Notes: a model not told the origin generated them from the sequence alone. A DNA stretch of 58,939 bases from Hyphomicrobiales bacterium (GCA_900472925.1 UCJU01000032.1:77184-136122); one strand, 5' to 3'. Positions 1 to 8,829 are shown, counted from the stretch's first letter. A program made the numbers and translations.

Positions 1-651
1 GCGGGCATCACGCTGGTCAATATCGGCGTCGGCCCGTCCAACGCCAAGACAATTACCGACCACATCGCTGTGCTGCGCCCGCACGCCTGGCTGATGGTTG
101 GCCACTGCGCCGGTCTTCGCAACAGCCAACGTCTGGGTGATTACGTGTTGGCGCATGCCTATGTGCGCGAAGATCACGTGCTGGATGATGATCTGCCCGT
201 CTGGGTGCCCATCCCGGCTTTGGCGGAAGTGCAGCTGGCGCTGGAAAGCGCGGTGGCGGAAGTCACCGGCTACGAAGGTTTCGAGCTGAAGCGCATCATG
301 CGCACCGGCACCGTCGCGACCATCGATAACCGCAACTGGGAACTTCGCGATCAGGCGGGTCCGGTCAAGCGCCTGTCGCAATCGCGCGCCATCGCGCTCG
401 ATATGGAATCGGCCACCATTGCCGCCAACGGTTTCCGTTTCCGCGTGCCCTATGGCACCCTCCTGTGCGTCTCAGACAAGCCGCTGCATGGCGAGCTGAA
501 ACTGCCCGGCATGGCAACGGAGTTTTACAAAACGCAGGTGTCGCAGCATCTGCAGATCGGCATTCGCGCCGTGCAGAAGCTGGCGGCCATGCAGACGGAA
601 ACGTTGCATTCGCGCAAGCTTCGCAGCTTCTACGAAACGGCGTTCCAGTAA
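1..651 (+). CDS. amn: AMP nucleosidase, C-terminal part (5' truncated by window edge)
   Basis: AMP nucleosidase hydrolyses AMP to adenine and ribose 5-phosphate in the cytoplasm. The reading frame is open from base 1, so only the last 216 residues are present; the family is about 480-500 residues long. The visible part is the phosphorylase-like catalytic domain: a GVGPSNAKTITDH stretch, then LMVGHCAGLRNSQ and LGDYVLAHAYVREDHVLDDD, a DMESATIAANGFR segment typical of nucleoside phosphorylase folds (substrate-binding Met-Glu), and LLCVSDKPLHGELK. The assignment rests on these motifs. The next gene is convergent, with its stop only 15 bases away. Confidence 0.9.
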   Translation, partial: AGITLVNIGVGPSNAKTITDHIAVLRPHAWLMVGHCAGLRNSQRLGDYVLAHAYVREDHVLDDDLPVWVPIPALAEVQLALESAVAEVTGYEGFELKRIMRTGTVATIDNRNWELRDQAGPVKRLSQSRAIALDMESATIAANGFRFRVPYGTLLCVSDKPLHGELKLPGMATEFYKTQVSQHLQIGIRAVQKLAAMQTETLHSRKLRSFYETAFQ

Positions 652-666
652 CGGACCATGCTGGCG

Positions 667-1611
667 CTATTTGCGTGCCCGCACCAACAGCGCCAGCACC
701 GTGCCAATCAATGACGAGAGCATCACCAGCAGATGCACATTGACAGCCGCCTGCCCCAGAGACGACAGCGCGGCTTGTTCGGTCGATGCGCCGAAGCCGA
801 TGGCTCCGGCGGTGATGCCGGCGGGATAAGTGCCGACGCCGCCTGGCGCGTGGATGGGAAGCACGGATGACAGTTCTCCACCCAGCGCACCGCCGAAACC
901 TGCAGGCAGGCTCATCTTTCCCATCAGCACCAGCACCCAGGCCAGAACCGCGATCTTGACGAACCAGTTGAGGACGGTGGCACCCCAGGCGCGCATGAAA
1001 GCGCTGCTATCGGCCGGCAAACCTGCCTGCACCTCATGGATGAGGCCTTGCACCTTTTGGGGCGCTATGTGCCGCGCAAGTTCAAAAACCCGATGCCGTG
1101 CGACAAAGGCGAAAACAGGCAAGAGAAGAAAAAAGGCCCACCCTATCCAGACGGCCAGAGAACGCTTCTCCAGCGCCAGCCCAACACCTGCTGCCGCCAG
1201 AAGCGCGTGCAGATCGAAAAGCCGCATCACGAGCAGAGCCGCGGTTCCCCGCGCCAGCCGCACATCGAATTCCTGTCGCATCAGCAGCGGAAAGCTGGTC
1301 TCGCCAGAGCGAAACGGCAGCATGATATTCAGCAGATTGTGAATCTGGACGACGCGGAACAAGCGCGCGAACTGCCCTTGTGTTTCCTTCGGGAAGTAAT
1401 CGTAAATCCGCCATGTCCGCAGGACGTAAGTGGACAGGAGAAGGACGAGCGCGACGCCGACCGTGCCAAGCCCGGCCTCTTGCCACAGCGCAAATATCGT
1501 TCCCCAACCCCACATCCAGTTGATGAAGGCGGCGTAGACAGCAACCACGAAAGCCGTGACGATGGTCATAGAGTGCCGTGCAAACCGGACAGGCTTCAAT
1601 CGAATTTCCAA
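667..1611 (-). CDS. Lysylphosphatidylglycerol synthase-type flippase domain membrane protein (UPF0104-like)
   Basis: A 314-residue integral membrane protein with about seven to eight hydrophobic segments and no soluble domain. It resembles the stand-alone transmembrane domain of MprF/LPG synthase (UPF0104, YbhN-like). Conserved features are the early FRSGETSFPLLMR segment, which fits the family's gating motif, and a late GELSSVLPIHAPGGVGTYPAG stretch. Such proteins are thought to flip lipids or glycolipids across the inner membrane. It is divergent from the glycosyltransferase beginning near 1717, and pairing a family 2 glycosyltransferase with a flippase-like protein suggests a shared lipid-linked sugar pathway. 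That link is inference; the substrate is unknown. Confidence 0.8.
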   Translation of the reverse strand: MEIRLKPVRFARHSMTIVTAFVVAVYAAFINWMWGWGTIFALWQEAGLGTVGVALVLLLSTYVLRTWRIYDYFPKETQGQFARLFRVVQIHNLLNIMLPFRSGETSFPLLMRQEFDVRLARGTAALLVMRLFDLHALLAAAGVGLALEKRSLAVWIGWAFFLLLPVFAFVARHRVFELARHIAPQKVQGLIHEVQAGLPADSSAFMRAWGATVLNWFVKIAVLAWVLVLMGKMSLPAGFGGALGGELSSVLPIHAPGGVGTYPAGITAGAIGFGASTEQAALSSLGQAAVNVHLLVMLSSLIGTVLALLVRARK

Positions 1612-1716
1612 TCACATTCCACTGCGGCATTCATCCCCGCGCACCGTGCGCACTATTCTCTTTCCTCTGCTTTGCAAACAAGACCCGCCAGCGAAACTTT
1701 GTGGTCTTTGTTGAAA

Positions 1717-2787
1717 ATGCGCAAAAACGTGGGTAGGACAAGCGCGAAAACCAGCTTCAGGACAAACGGAAACAGTGCCGTGACGATACAAGCCGCCATT
1801 TCGACAGATGTTCTTGCGGCAGAAGCGCTGGAGCTTTCGCTGGTCGTGCCCATTTTCAACGAGCAGGAAAGCGTGGGTCCGTTGATCGCACGCATCATCG
1901 AGGCCATGGCTGATTATACGTCGCCATGGGAACTCATTCTGGTGGATGACGGTAGTACGGATGCGACGATCGTCAACGCCCGCGCTTACTTGCAGCAGCC
2001 GGGTTCCAACCTCAAGATCGTCGCGCTGCAACGCAATTTCGGGCAGACGGCGGCCATGCAGGCGGGCATCGACACTGCCAGAGGCCGACTGATCGCGACA
2101 CTGGACGGCGACCTGCAAAACGATCCGAAAGACATTCCCATGCTCGTCGCAGAGCTGGAGCGGCGTGAACTCGACCTGCTGGTCGGCTGGCGCAAGAACC
2201 GTCAGGACGGGCTTTTTCTGCGCAAGATCCCCTCATGGATCGCCAACCGGCTGATCGGCAAGATCACCGGCGTTCGCCTGCACGATTATGGATGCAGCCT
2301 GAAGATCTACCGGTCATCGATCATCAAGCAGGTCAAGCTGATGGGCGAGATGCATCGCTTCATTCCTGCCTGGGTGGCAGGCGTCGTGCCCAGCACCCGC
2401 ATCGGTGAAATGCCCGTTACCCACCATGCACGCCAGTTCGGCGCTTCGAAATACGGGCTTTCACGCACATTCCGTGTCATTCTCGACCTGCTGTCGGTCA
2501 TGTTCTTCATGCGTTACAAAGCCCGCCCCGGCCACTTCTTCGGCTCTCTGGGCCTTGGCCTCGGTGCATTGGCCGGTATCATCATGACCTATTTGTTCAT
2601 CGACAAGTTCATTCTCGGCAATGATATCGGAACAAGGCCGATGCTGATGGTTGGCGTCGTTCTGCTGCTATCTTCCGTCCAGCTCATCACGACAGGCATT
2701 CTGGCCGAGATGATCGCGCGTCTTTACTACCGCGATGATCTGACACCGAATTACATCGTGCGCGAAACCTATCAACAGCCGAAGTAA
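1717..2787 (+). CDS. Family 2 glycosyltransferase, dolichol-phosphate-mannose synthase/GtrB type
   Basis: About 356 residues. The GT-A domain shows the nucleotide-sugar motif LSLVVPIFNEQESV, the LVDDGSTD motif, LQRNFGQTAAMQAGID and a DGDLQNDP metal/diphosphate motif, followed by two C-terminal transmembrane helices (near FFGSLGLGLGALAGIIM and MLMVGVVLLLSSVQLI). This architecture matches polyisoprenyl-phosphate glycosyltransferases, which load a sugar onto a lipid carrier on the cytoplasmic face. The start is uncertain: ATG 1717 is used here, but GTG 1780 is also in frame and sits just ahead of the conserved domain; neither has a strong ribosome binding site. The flippase-like gene upstream is divergent. 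Confidence 0.85.
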   Translation: MRKNVGRTSAKTSFRTNGNSAVTIQAAISTDVLAAEALELSLVVPIFNEQESVGPLIARIIEAMADYTSPWELILVDDGSTDATIVNARAYLQQPGSNLKIVALQRNFGQTAAMQAGIDTARGRLIATLDGDLQNDPKDIPMLVAELERRELDLLVGWRKNRQDGLFLRKIPSWIANRLIGKITGVRLHDYGCSLKIYRSSIIKQVKLMGEMHRFIPAWVAGVVPSTRIGEMPVTHHARQFGASKYGLSRTFRVILDLLSVMFFMRYKARPGHFFGSLGLGLGALAGIIMTYLFIDKFILGNDIGTRPMLMVGVVLLLSSVQLITTGILAEMIARLYYRDDLTPNYIVRETYQQPK

Positions 2788-2791
2788 GCCT

Positions 2792-3262
2792 TCACGTCGT
2801 TTGCACCGAAGCCTCGATGCGGATCGGGAAATTGACGGAATTGGCGATGAAACATTTTTCGTGGGCGTCTTCGTGCAGCTCGAGTGCCGTCTGCGGGTCG
2901 CCCCTGGAAATGGTGACGACCGGTTTCAGCACCACTTCCGTGAAGCGCCCGGCTCCGTTTTTCACAAGCACCATCGTGCCCTCGGCCTGATCCACGTAGT
3001 CGATGACGACAACGCCCGATACGGCGCAGAAGTGCAGATACCAAAGCTTGTGACAGGCCGAGACGGAGGCCAGCAACAGTTCCTCCGGGTTCCAACGGCT
3101 GGAATCGCCACGAAAGGCAGGGTCGGACGAACCGGCGATATCGGGCTTTCCATCTGCGGAAATGACATGCGAACGTTCGTATTCGCGGTAGCCGGAGGTG
3201 CCGGTGCCTGCATTGCCGGTCCATGTGATCTGGACCTGGTAGTGATGTTCATGCTCTGCCAC
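2792..3262 (-). CDS. OsmC/Ohr family protein
   Basis: 156 residues. OsmC-family proteins are cytoplasmic thiol peroxidases that reduce organic hydroperoxides. The protein has the family layout: HHYQVQITWTGNAGTGT at the N terminus, then NPEELLLASVSACHKLWYL with the first redox cysteine, and HEDAHEKCFIANSVNFP with the second. The GTG start at 3262 is chosen because an AAGGA motif lies seven bases upstream and the aminotransferase stop is only two bases away; upstream extensions would run inside the aminotransferase gene. The tight spacing indicates co-transcription with the aminotransferase. Whether it is a true peroxidase was not tested. Confidence 0.85.
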   Translation of the reverse strand: MAEHEHHYQVQITWTGNAGTGTSGYREYERSHVISADGKPDIAGSSDPAFRGDSSRWNPEELLLASVSACHKLWYLHFCAVSGVVVIDYVDQAEGTMVLVKNGAGRFTEVVLKPVVTISRGDPQTALELHEDAHEKCFIANSVNFPIRIEASVQTT

Positions 3263-3264
3263 GT

Positions 3265-4653
3265 TTATGTCCTTGCTGTCTGCGCCAAGTGGTCCAGCCC
3301 CTTGCGCAGTATCTCGATGATCTGATCGACTTCCGAACGGCTGATCGTAAAGGCGGGAGATGCCAGCATCCGGTCGCCCGTGGCACGCATGACAAGGCCA
3401 TTGTCGAGACAATGGTTTCGCACCGAGGTGCCGACATCATCCGGCTTGTCGAAGCGCTTGCGCGTTGCCTTGTCCGCGGTCAGCTGCAGGCCGCCGATGA
3501 GCCCCACACTCACCGCCTCGCCCACCGTCTCGTGGTCCAACAGGCTTTCCCAGCCTTGGCGGAAATAAGGGCCGATATCGTTGCGCACGCGCTCCACCAG
3601 CCCCTCGTCTTCGATGATGCGCAGGTTTTCCAACGCCGCGGCCGCGCAGGCGGGATGGCCGGAATAGGTGAAGCCGTGGTTGAAGTCACCCACCTTGGTC
3701 AGCATGACCTCGGCCACACGATCCGAGACCAGTACGCCACCGATGGGCAGATAGCCGGATGACAGTCCCTTGGCCACAGGCGCCAGATCGGGCTCATAGC
3801 CGAAATGCTGATAACCGAACCAAGACCCCAAGCGTCCGAAGCCGCAGATGACTTCGTCCGACACCAGCAGGATGTTGCGTTTCTTGCAGATGCGGGCGAT
3901 CTCCGGCCAGTAGGTCTCCGGCGGCACGATGACACCGCCTGCCCCCTGAATGGGTTCGGCAACGAAAGCCGCGACATTGTGTTCGCCCAGCTCATCGATC
4001 CTGGCGTCCAGTTCACGTGCCACCTTCAGGCCGAATTCGGCAGGCGTGAGATCTCCGCCCTCGACATACCAGTAAGGTTGACCGATATGCGAGATGCCTT
4101 CGATGGGGAGGTTTCCCTGCTCATGCATCCACGTCATGCCGCCCAGTGACGCGCCCGCGACGGTGGATCCATGATAGCCGTTGCGGCGCGCAATGATCTT
4201 TGTTTTCGTCGGGTGGCCCAGCGCCTTCCAGTAAACCCGAGCCATCCGAAACCATGTATCCGTAGCTTCGGAACCGGAATTCGTGAAGAAGACATGGTTC
4301 ATATTCGGCCCGGCATGGGACACGATCTTTTGTGCAAGCAGGGTCGCGGGCGGTGTCGTGGTACCGAAGAAGGCGTTGTAATAGGGCAGCTCATTCATCT
4401 GCCGGGAGACCGCATCGGTGATTTCTCTCCGGCCATAACCGATGTTGACGCACCACAGGCCCGCAAACGCATCGAGATATTTTTTGCCGGTGCTGTCGTA
4501 GATGAACACGCCTTCGGCCCGCTCTATGATGCGCGTGCCTGACGCGTTGAGTTTTCCCATGTCGGAAAAGGGATGCAGGTGGTGGGCGGCGTCGATGGCG
4601 GCGAGGTTCGATATAGTTACGCTATTATCGTTCATCGCGTCATGCACTCCCAT
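3265..4653 (-). CDS. Class III pyridoxal-phosphate aminotransferase (omega-amino acid/putrescine-pyruvate type)
   Basis: 462 residues, usual length for class III aminotransferases. PLP-fold landmarks are NSGSEATDT (phosphate binding), the SDEVICGFGRLG segment with Asp266, and the Schiff-base lysine in APVAKGLSSGYLP (Lys295). The sequence style resembles SpuC or beta-alanine/putrescine-pyruvate transaminases, which move an omega-amino group to pyruvate, but the amine substrate cannot be told from sequence. ATG 4653 has AAGG three bases away; ATG 4635 (MNDNSV) is an alternative with GGAG eleven bases upstream. It lies downstream of the diacylglycerol kinase-like gene and directly upstream of the OsmC gene on the same strand. 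Confidence 0.87.
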   Translation of the reverse strand: MGVHDAMNDNSVTISNLAAIDAAHHLHPFSDMGKLNASGTRIIERAEGVFIYDSTGKKYLDAFAGLWCVNIGYGRREITDAVSRQMNELPYYNAFFGTTTPPATLLAQKIVSHAGPNMNHVFFTNSGSEATDTWFRMARVYWKALGHPTKTKIIARRNGYHGSTVAGASLGGMTWMHEQGNLPIEGISHIGQPYWYVEGGDLTPAEFGLKVARELDARIDELGEHNVAAFVAEPIQGAGGVIVPPETYWPEIARICKKRNILLVSDEVICGFGRLGSWFGYQHFGYEPDLAPVAKGLSSGYLPIGGVLVSDRVAEVMLTKVGDFNHGFTYSGHPACAAAALENLRIIEDEGLVERVRNDIGPYFRQGWESLLDHETVGEAVSVGLIGGLQLTADKATRKRFDKPDDVGTSVRNHCLDNGLVMRATGDRMLASPAFTISRSEVDQIIEILRKGLDHLAQTART

Positions 4654-4753
4654 TGACCTTACATGGGATCAGCATGGCGGGCGTGACTGGATTTTGCAAG
4701 GGCAGCCGCACCGTTCGCACGCCTCTTTGAACAATGGCATCAGGTCAACAATA

Positions 4754-5665
4754 TTAGGGAGTTGAGAAATCTTTCGGAACGATGACCTTGAGTTCACCGG
4801 CATGAATCTTAAGAGCAACGTTGCGTTTCATCGGCAGCAATTCACCGTCCATAACACATTTCACGTCTCCATGACGCTTGGGAAAATGCAGCTCGGCATT
4901 CGTAACCGCCATGGCCGTCACCGCCGCGTTTTCCTTCAGCTTGCCGCGCAGAATATCGATAGCGAGCCCCATAACGCCAGACGGCGTCAAAGCGTCTGCA
5001 ATATAGAGACCGAGCTTTCCCTGCGTAATATCGTCGGCGACCAGAAGCGGGCTTTGTCCAAATTCATTGTTGGATGCGGAGATGGCGCAGACACGCCGAT
5101 GCTGGGTTTTTCCAGCCACCGTAAATTCCATGTCGAATTTCGGCGGGTTGAAGACGACGCCGATGGCAGCGCGAATATTCGCCCGGATCTTGCCCAGCCT
5201 TGACGCATATTCCATCTTGTCCCGGTAACGCACCATGCGCGCATGAAGGCCCGCGGAAAACTGATGCACGAAGGGCCGCCCGTTGGCGCTGGCAATATCG
5301 ACATTCTGCACATGGCCCTGTGCCAGCGTATCGACCGCCTGCCATATGTCGAGCGGCAATTTCAGCGACCGGGCAAACAGGTTCATGGTACCAGCAGGCA
5401 CGACACCCAGAGCGATGCCATGTTTCCACGCAATACCTGCAGCAGCGGAAATCGTGCCATCGCCACCGCCTGCGATCAGGCCATCCAGCCCCGTTTCATC
5501 GGCCGTGCGCTCCATCTCCGCAACGATATCCTTGCCGGAAACCAGGCGGCATTCGATTTCGTGACCTGCATTTTCGAAAACAGTCTGCGCATGTTTGCAG
5601 TAAGCATCCATGTCCGTGGTTTTGAATGTACCGCCATCGCGGTTGAAAATCGCCACCAGTTTCAT
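4754..5665 (-). CDS. Diacylglycerol/lipid kinase catalytic-domain protein
   Basis: 303 residues from ATG 5665 (MKLVAIFNRDGG). The DAGK catalytic domain is marked by IAGGGDGTIS (residues 65-73), the glycine-rich ATP-binding motif, followed by LGVVPAGTMNLFAR. The C-terminal beta-sandwich has the usual VMDGELLPM motif. Members of this family phosphorylate diacylglycerol or related lipids and sphingoid bases; YegS-type bacterial homologues are often of unknown substrate. A GTG at 5689 would add eight residues outside the conserved domain. It is divergent from the MFS gene and may lead the aminotransferase-OsmC group, 100 bases downstream. Confidence 0.85.
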   Translation of the reverse strand: MKLVAIFNRDGGTFKTTDMDAYCKHAQTVFENAGHEIECRLVSGKDIVAEMERTADETGLDGLIAGGGDGTISAAAGIAWKHGIALGVVPAGTMNLFARSLKLPLDIWQAVDTLAQGHVQNVDIASANGRPFVHQFSAGLHARMVRYRDKMEYASRLGKIRANIRAAIGVVFNPPKFDMEFTVAGKTQHRRVCAISASNNEFGQSPLLVADDITQGKLGLYIADALTPSGVMGLAIDILRGKLKENAAVTAMAVTNAELHFPKRHGDVKCVMDGELLPMKRNVALKIHAGELKVIVPKDFSTP

Positions 5666-5759
5666 ATGCTTATCCAGCCCCCGTTGCACGCAAAGCGCAA
5701 TCTTAAATGGAATACCGCCGGTTCCGTTCCCTACACGTTTGCGTCAGTCGAGAATTTTA

Positions 5760-5875
5760 TAGAATCAGATACTACCGCGATGCACAAAATCATGATATGC
5801 GTAAGATAAGGTCATTTTGGTGACCAGATACCTCCAGTCAGGGCAGGACCGAGACCTCGGTCTTGCCCTTTTTTT
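5760..5875 (+). ncRNA. Candidate small RNA or attenuated leader of the MFS gene
   Basis: The stretch between the divergent lipid kinase and MFS genes ends in a plus-strand intrinsic terminator although no plus-strand gene precedes it. It holds a short hairpin at 5810-5825 (GGTCA/TGACC, six-base loop), an unpaired stretch with the anti-Shine-Dalgarno motif CCTCC at 5831-5835, and then the terminator. Hairpin, unpaired CCUCC and terminator is the common plan of rhizobial trans-acting sRNAs, and equally fits a leader controlled by attenuation. The 5' end is not defined; weak promoter-like elements lie at 5738-5765. It does not match an sRNA family that I can name. Confidence 0.45.
5841..5875 (+). 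terminator. Strong rho-independent terminator upstream of the MFS start codon
   Basis: GGGCAGGACCGAG at 5841-5853 pairs with CTCGGTCTTGCCC at 5856-5868 with one G-U wobble, and is followed by an uninterrupted T tract. The next start codon (5899) is 24 bases downstream, so transcripts entering the MFS gene from upstream must pass it. Confidence 0.8.
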
Positions 5876-5898
5876 CTTCATTTTTCTGCGCAGACATC

Positions 5899-7149
5899 AT
5901 GACCCAGATACTCCCTTCCGAAAGCATCGCCGACGCTGATACCATCGCCGTTGCGCCATTGCCTGCGACGTCCTTGACGCCTCTCTCCATCGCGTTGATC
6001 GAAATTGCGCTCGCCGCTGGTGGTTTTGGCATCGGTACGGGTGAGTTTGCCATTATGGGCCTGTTGCCGGATGTCGCCACGAGTTACGGCGTCACGGTTC
6101 CGCAGGCGGGTTACGTCATTGCCGCCTATGCGCTGGGCGTGGTCATCGGCGCGCCTATCATCGCCATTCTGGCGGCGCGAATGACCAGGCGCGTGCTGCT
6201 GCTTTCCTTGATGGGCCTGTTTGCTGCAGGAAATATCCTGAGCGCCATCGCGCCGGATTTCACGACATTCACCGCGCTTCGCTTCATAAGCGGACTGCCG
6301 CATGGTGCCTATTTCGGTGTCGCCGCACTGGTTGCCGCGTCCATGGCGCCCATTCACAAGCGCGCCCGAGCAGTTGGCCGTGTCATGCTGGGGCTGACGA
6401 TCGCCACGCTGCTGGGCACGCCGCTTGCCACCTTCTTCGGACAGATGTTTTCCTGGCGCGCCGCCTTCCTGATGGTGGGTGGCATCGCCCTTTTGACCGT
6501 TGCGCTGTTGTGGCTGTTCCAACCGCGAGACAAGGTGCAGGAAGGCGCCAGCATCTGGCGCGAGCTAGGCGCTTTCAGGCGCGTGCAGGTGTGGTTGACG
6601 CTGGCGGTTGCGTCCGTCGGTTTCGGCGGCATGTTTGCCGTGTTCAGCTATATCGCCAAAACCACCACCGATGTCGCCATGATGCCGGTTGCAACGGTGC
6701 CCATGGTGCTGGCGCTGTTCGGCATCGGCATGAATGTCGGCAATGTCGTCGGTTCCCGCATGGCGGATTACTCGCTCAACGGCACGATTGGCGGTATGCT
6801 GGCCTTCAACGTCGCGCTGATGACACTCTTCGGTCTCACGGCGCACAATCCCTACATGCTGTGCATCTGCGTGTTTCTCATCGGCTGCGGCTTTGCCGCC
6901 TGCCCGGCCGTGCAGACCCGCCTGATGGATGTGGCCGCCGACGCGCAGACACTGGCCGCCGCCTCCAATCACTCCGCCTTCAACATCGCCAACGCACTCG
7001 GCGCATGGCTGGGCGGCCTCGTCATAGCATTGGGCTATGGCTACGCCTCGACGGGATATATCGGCGCAGTTCTCTCCTTGGGCGGGTTCATCGTTTTTGC
7101 CTTTGCGGTGGCGTTGGAACGGCGCGAGAAAGCGGGTCTAACGGCTTGA
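5899..7149 (+). CDS. MFS transporter, DHA1/AraJ-like exporter
   Basis: 416 residues with about twelve hydrophobic segments. The N-terminal half carries FGIGTGEFAIMGLLPDVA and the GARM/MTRR loop of the DHA1 family (AAYALGVVIGAPIIAILAAR), then RFISGLPHGAYFGVAA. These patterns fit AraJ/PbuE/NepI-type inner membrane efflux permeases for sugars, purines or drugs; the substrate is unknown. ATG 5899 is used, but no Shine-Dalgarno sequence precedes it. A TTG at 5863 would place the start inside the terminator stem, which is unlikely. Expression may depend on read-through of the terminator at 5841-5875. Confidence 0.85.
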   Translation: MTQILPSESIADADTIAVAPLPATSLTPLSIALIEIALAAGGFGIGTGEFAIMGLLPDVATSYGVTVPQAGYVIAAYALGVVIGAPIIAILAARMTRRVLLLSLMGLFAAGNILSAIAPDFTTFTALRFISGLPHGAYFGVAALVAASMAPIHKRARAVGRVMLGLTIATLLGTPLATFFGQMFSWRAAFLMVGGIALLTVALLWLFQPRDKVQEGASIWRELGAFRRVQVWLTLAVASVGFGGMFAVFSYIAKTTTDVAMMPVATVPMVLALFGIGMNVGNVVGSRMADYSLNGTIGGMLAFNVALMTLFGLTAHNPYMLCICVFLIGCGFAACPAVQTRLMDVAADAQTLAAASNHSAFNIANALGAWLGGLVIALGYGYASTGYIGAVLSLGGFIVFAFAVALERREKAGLTA

Positions 7150-7347
7150 TTTCAAGACGCTTTAGAAGCCTCTAAAACGCTTCTTTACGCTTGGATATCC
7201 ACCTTGCCAAAATTTCATATTCGGCCCGCTTGACTCGGCCTTTTTTCAGGCGCAACAGATAGCACATGCGCAGGTCAAATCATCGATCTGGCGCAGATAT
7301 TCACGGAGCATCATTAGATGTCTAGCGACAGTAGTAGTCGATTGCCT

Positions 7348-7435
7348 TTGCCGAACGCGGCGAAACGCGCGCTGATCTGACACCTGTCGGCTCACCACGT
7401 TCCGCCGTGATCGGCGGATCGACTGGAAGGTGAGC
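7348..7435 (+). promoter_or_regulatory. Structured mgtE leader that can hide the ribosome binding site
   Basis: In the 290-base gap upstream of mgtE, GCTCACC at 7390-7396 pairs perfectly with GGTGAGC at 7429-7435, enclosing a perfect CCGCCG/CGGCGG hairpin (7402-7417). The outer right arm overlaps the only ribosome binding site (GGAAGGTGAG) for ATG 7440. A second hairpin, TTGCCG/CGGCGA, lies at 7348-7363, and CACC at 7381-7384 could compete for the GGTG. This is the layout expected of a translational switch. It does not look like the known M-box. The ligand is unknown; Mg2+ would be the obvious guess. Confidence 0.5.
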
Positions 7436-7439
7436 AATC

Positions 7440-8813
7440 ATGAACTTTCACAACCTCTCTGAAAGAGCCAGCAAGGCTGCACGTCTACTCCGCAGCACCA
7501 GCATTGGCCCCACCACAACGGCAGAACGCGTCGATCAGTTGAACGCTCTCGACGTGCCCGAAGCCGTCGATGCTCTGCTGAAAATGACCCAGGCGCGTGC
7601 CGTTGCCGTCCTCGACCGGCCCGAACTGCACCACGCCGCTGAGATCATCGCCCATATTCCGCTGGAACAGGCAGCCCGTTTCGTCAACCTCATGTCGGAT
7701 GACCGAGTGGCAGACGTGATGGCCGAAATGGACGAAGAGCCACGCGCCAAGCTGTTCTCAAGAATTGACCGCGCGACGGCAACGGCCATTCGTCACCTGA
7801 TGACCTATCCGCCCCGCACGGCAGGCTCGATGATGACGACCGAATTCGTCAGCGTGCCCGACCGCTGGACGGTGGAGCAGACGCTTGCGCACATCCGCAT
7901 CGTCGAACGTTCTCGCGAAACCGTCTATGCCATCTATGTGCTGGCAGAAGACGGTACCTTGGCCAAGGTCGTCACTCTGCGCCGCCTCGTCACCGGTGAA
8001 CCATCGGCCTCCATTCTGACCGTCGCATCGAAGGAAGGCATCACCTATGCCGACCCGCTGATGTCGCAGGAAGATGTCGCCCGCCTCATCCGCAAGCATG
8101 ACCTTTTGGCCATGCCTGTTGTGGACGAGCACGGCCATATTCTGGGCATCGTCACCGTCGATGACGTCATCGACACCATGATTGCCGACACGACGGAAGA
8201 CGCCCACAAATTCGGTGGTATGGAAGCGCTCGGCAAGCCCTACATGGCCATGGGTTTCCTCGACATGATCCGCAAACGTGGCGGCTGGCTCGCAGCTCTG
8301 TTCCTCGGTGAAATGCTGACGGCCAGTGCCATGCAGCATTTCGAGGGCGAGTTGGAAAAGGCCGTCGTTCTGACGCTGTTCATTCCGCTCATCATGTCAT
8401 CGGGCGGCAATTCCGGCTCGCAGGCCACATCGCTCATCATCCGGGCGCTGGCGCTGGGCGAGTTGAAACTGTCCGACTGGTGGCGGGTGCTGCTGCGTGA
8501 ACTGCCAACCGGCCTGACACTCGGCACCATTCTCGGCGCCATCGGCTTCCTGCGTCTGACGATCTGGCAACAGGCAGGCTTTTACGACTACGGCGAACAC
8601 TGGCTGCTGGTCGGCTTCACCGTGTTCTGCGCCCTCATCGGCATCGTTACCTTCGGCTCGCTGACAGGTTCCATGCTGCCCTTCCTGCTGCAACGCATGC
8701 GCCTTGACCCCGCCAGCGCATCCGCCCCCTTCGTCGCAACGCTGGTGGATGTCACCGGTCTGGTGATCTACTTCTCGGTGGCATTGCTGATCTTGAGCGG
8801 AACGCTGCTTTAA
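7440..8813 (+). CDS. mgtE: Magnesium transporter MgtE
   Basis: 457 residues, normal for MgtE. The order is an MgtE N domain (about residues 30-130, with LDVPEAVDALLKM), two CBS domains (about 135-260, with VTVDDVIDTM at the end), and five C-terminal transmembrane helices. The hallmark pore segment GGNSGSQATSLIIRALALGE lies near residue 322. MgtE is a dimeric inner-membrane Mg2+ channel; the N and CBS domains close it when cytosolic Mg2+ is high, so protein-level feedback would act in addition to any leader control. The gene appears monocistronic and ends with a hairpin at 8830-8854. Confidence 0.95.
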   Translation: MNFHNLSERASKAARLLRSTSIGPTTTAERVDQLNALDVPEAVDALLKMTQARAVAVLDRPELHHAAEIIAHIPLEQAARFVNLMSDDRVADVMAEMDEEPRAKLFSRIDRATATAIRHLMTYPPRTAGSMMTTEFVSVPDRWTVEQTLAHIRIVERSRETVYAIYVLAEDGTLAKVVTLRRLVTGEPSASILTVASKEGITYADPLMSQEDVARLIRKHDLLAMPVVDEHGHILGIVTVDDVIDTMIADTTEDAHKFGGMEALGKPYMAMGFLDMIRKRGGWLAALFLGEMLTASAMQHFEGELEKAVVLTLFIPLIMSSGGNSGSQATSLIIRALALGELKLSDWWRVLLRELPTGLTLGTILGAIGFLRLTIWQQAGFYDYGEHWLLVGFTVFCALIGIVTFGSLTGSMLPFLLQRMRLDPASASAPFVATLVDVTGLVIYFSVALLILSGTLL

Positions 8814-8829
8814 GGCCCATCGCAAATAA

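Noticed and set aside
1036..1716. Upstream extension of the glycosyltransferase frame
   Set aside because: Overlaps the flippase-like gene on the other strand, and the extension has no conserved content; only the frame is open.
7150..7247. Short TTTAGA/TCTAAA hairpin and a GGCC/GGCC pairing followed by T6 after the MFS gene
   Set aside because: Stems of four to six base pairs are too weak to call a terminator with confidence.
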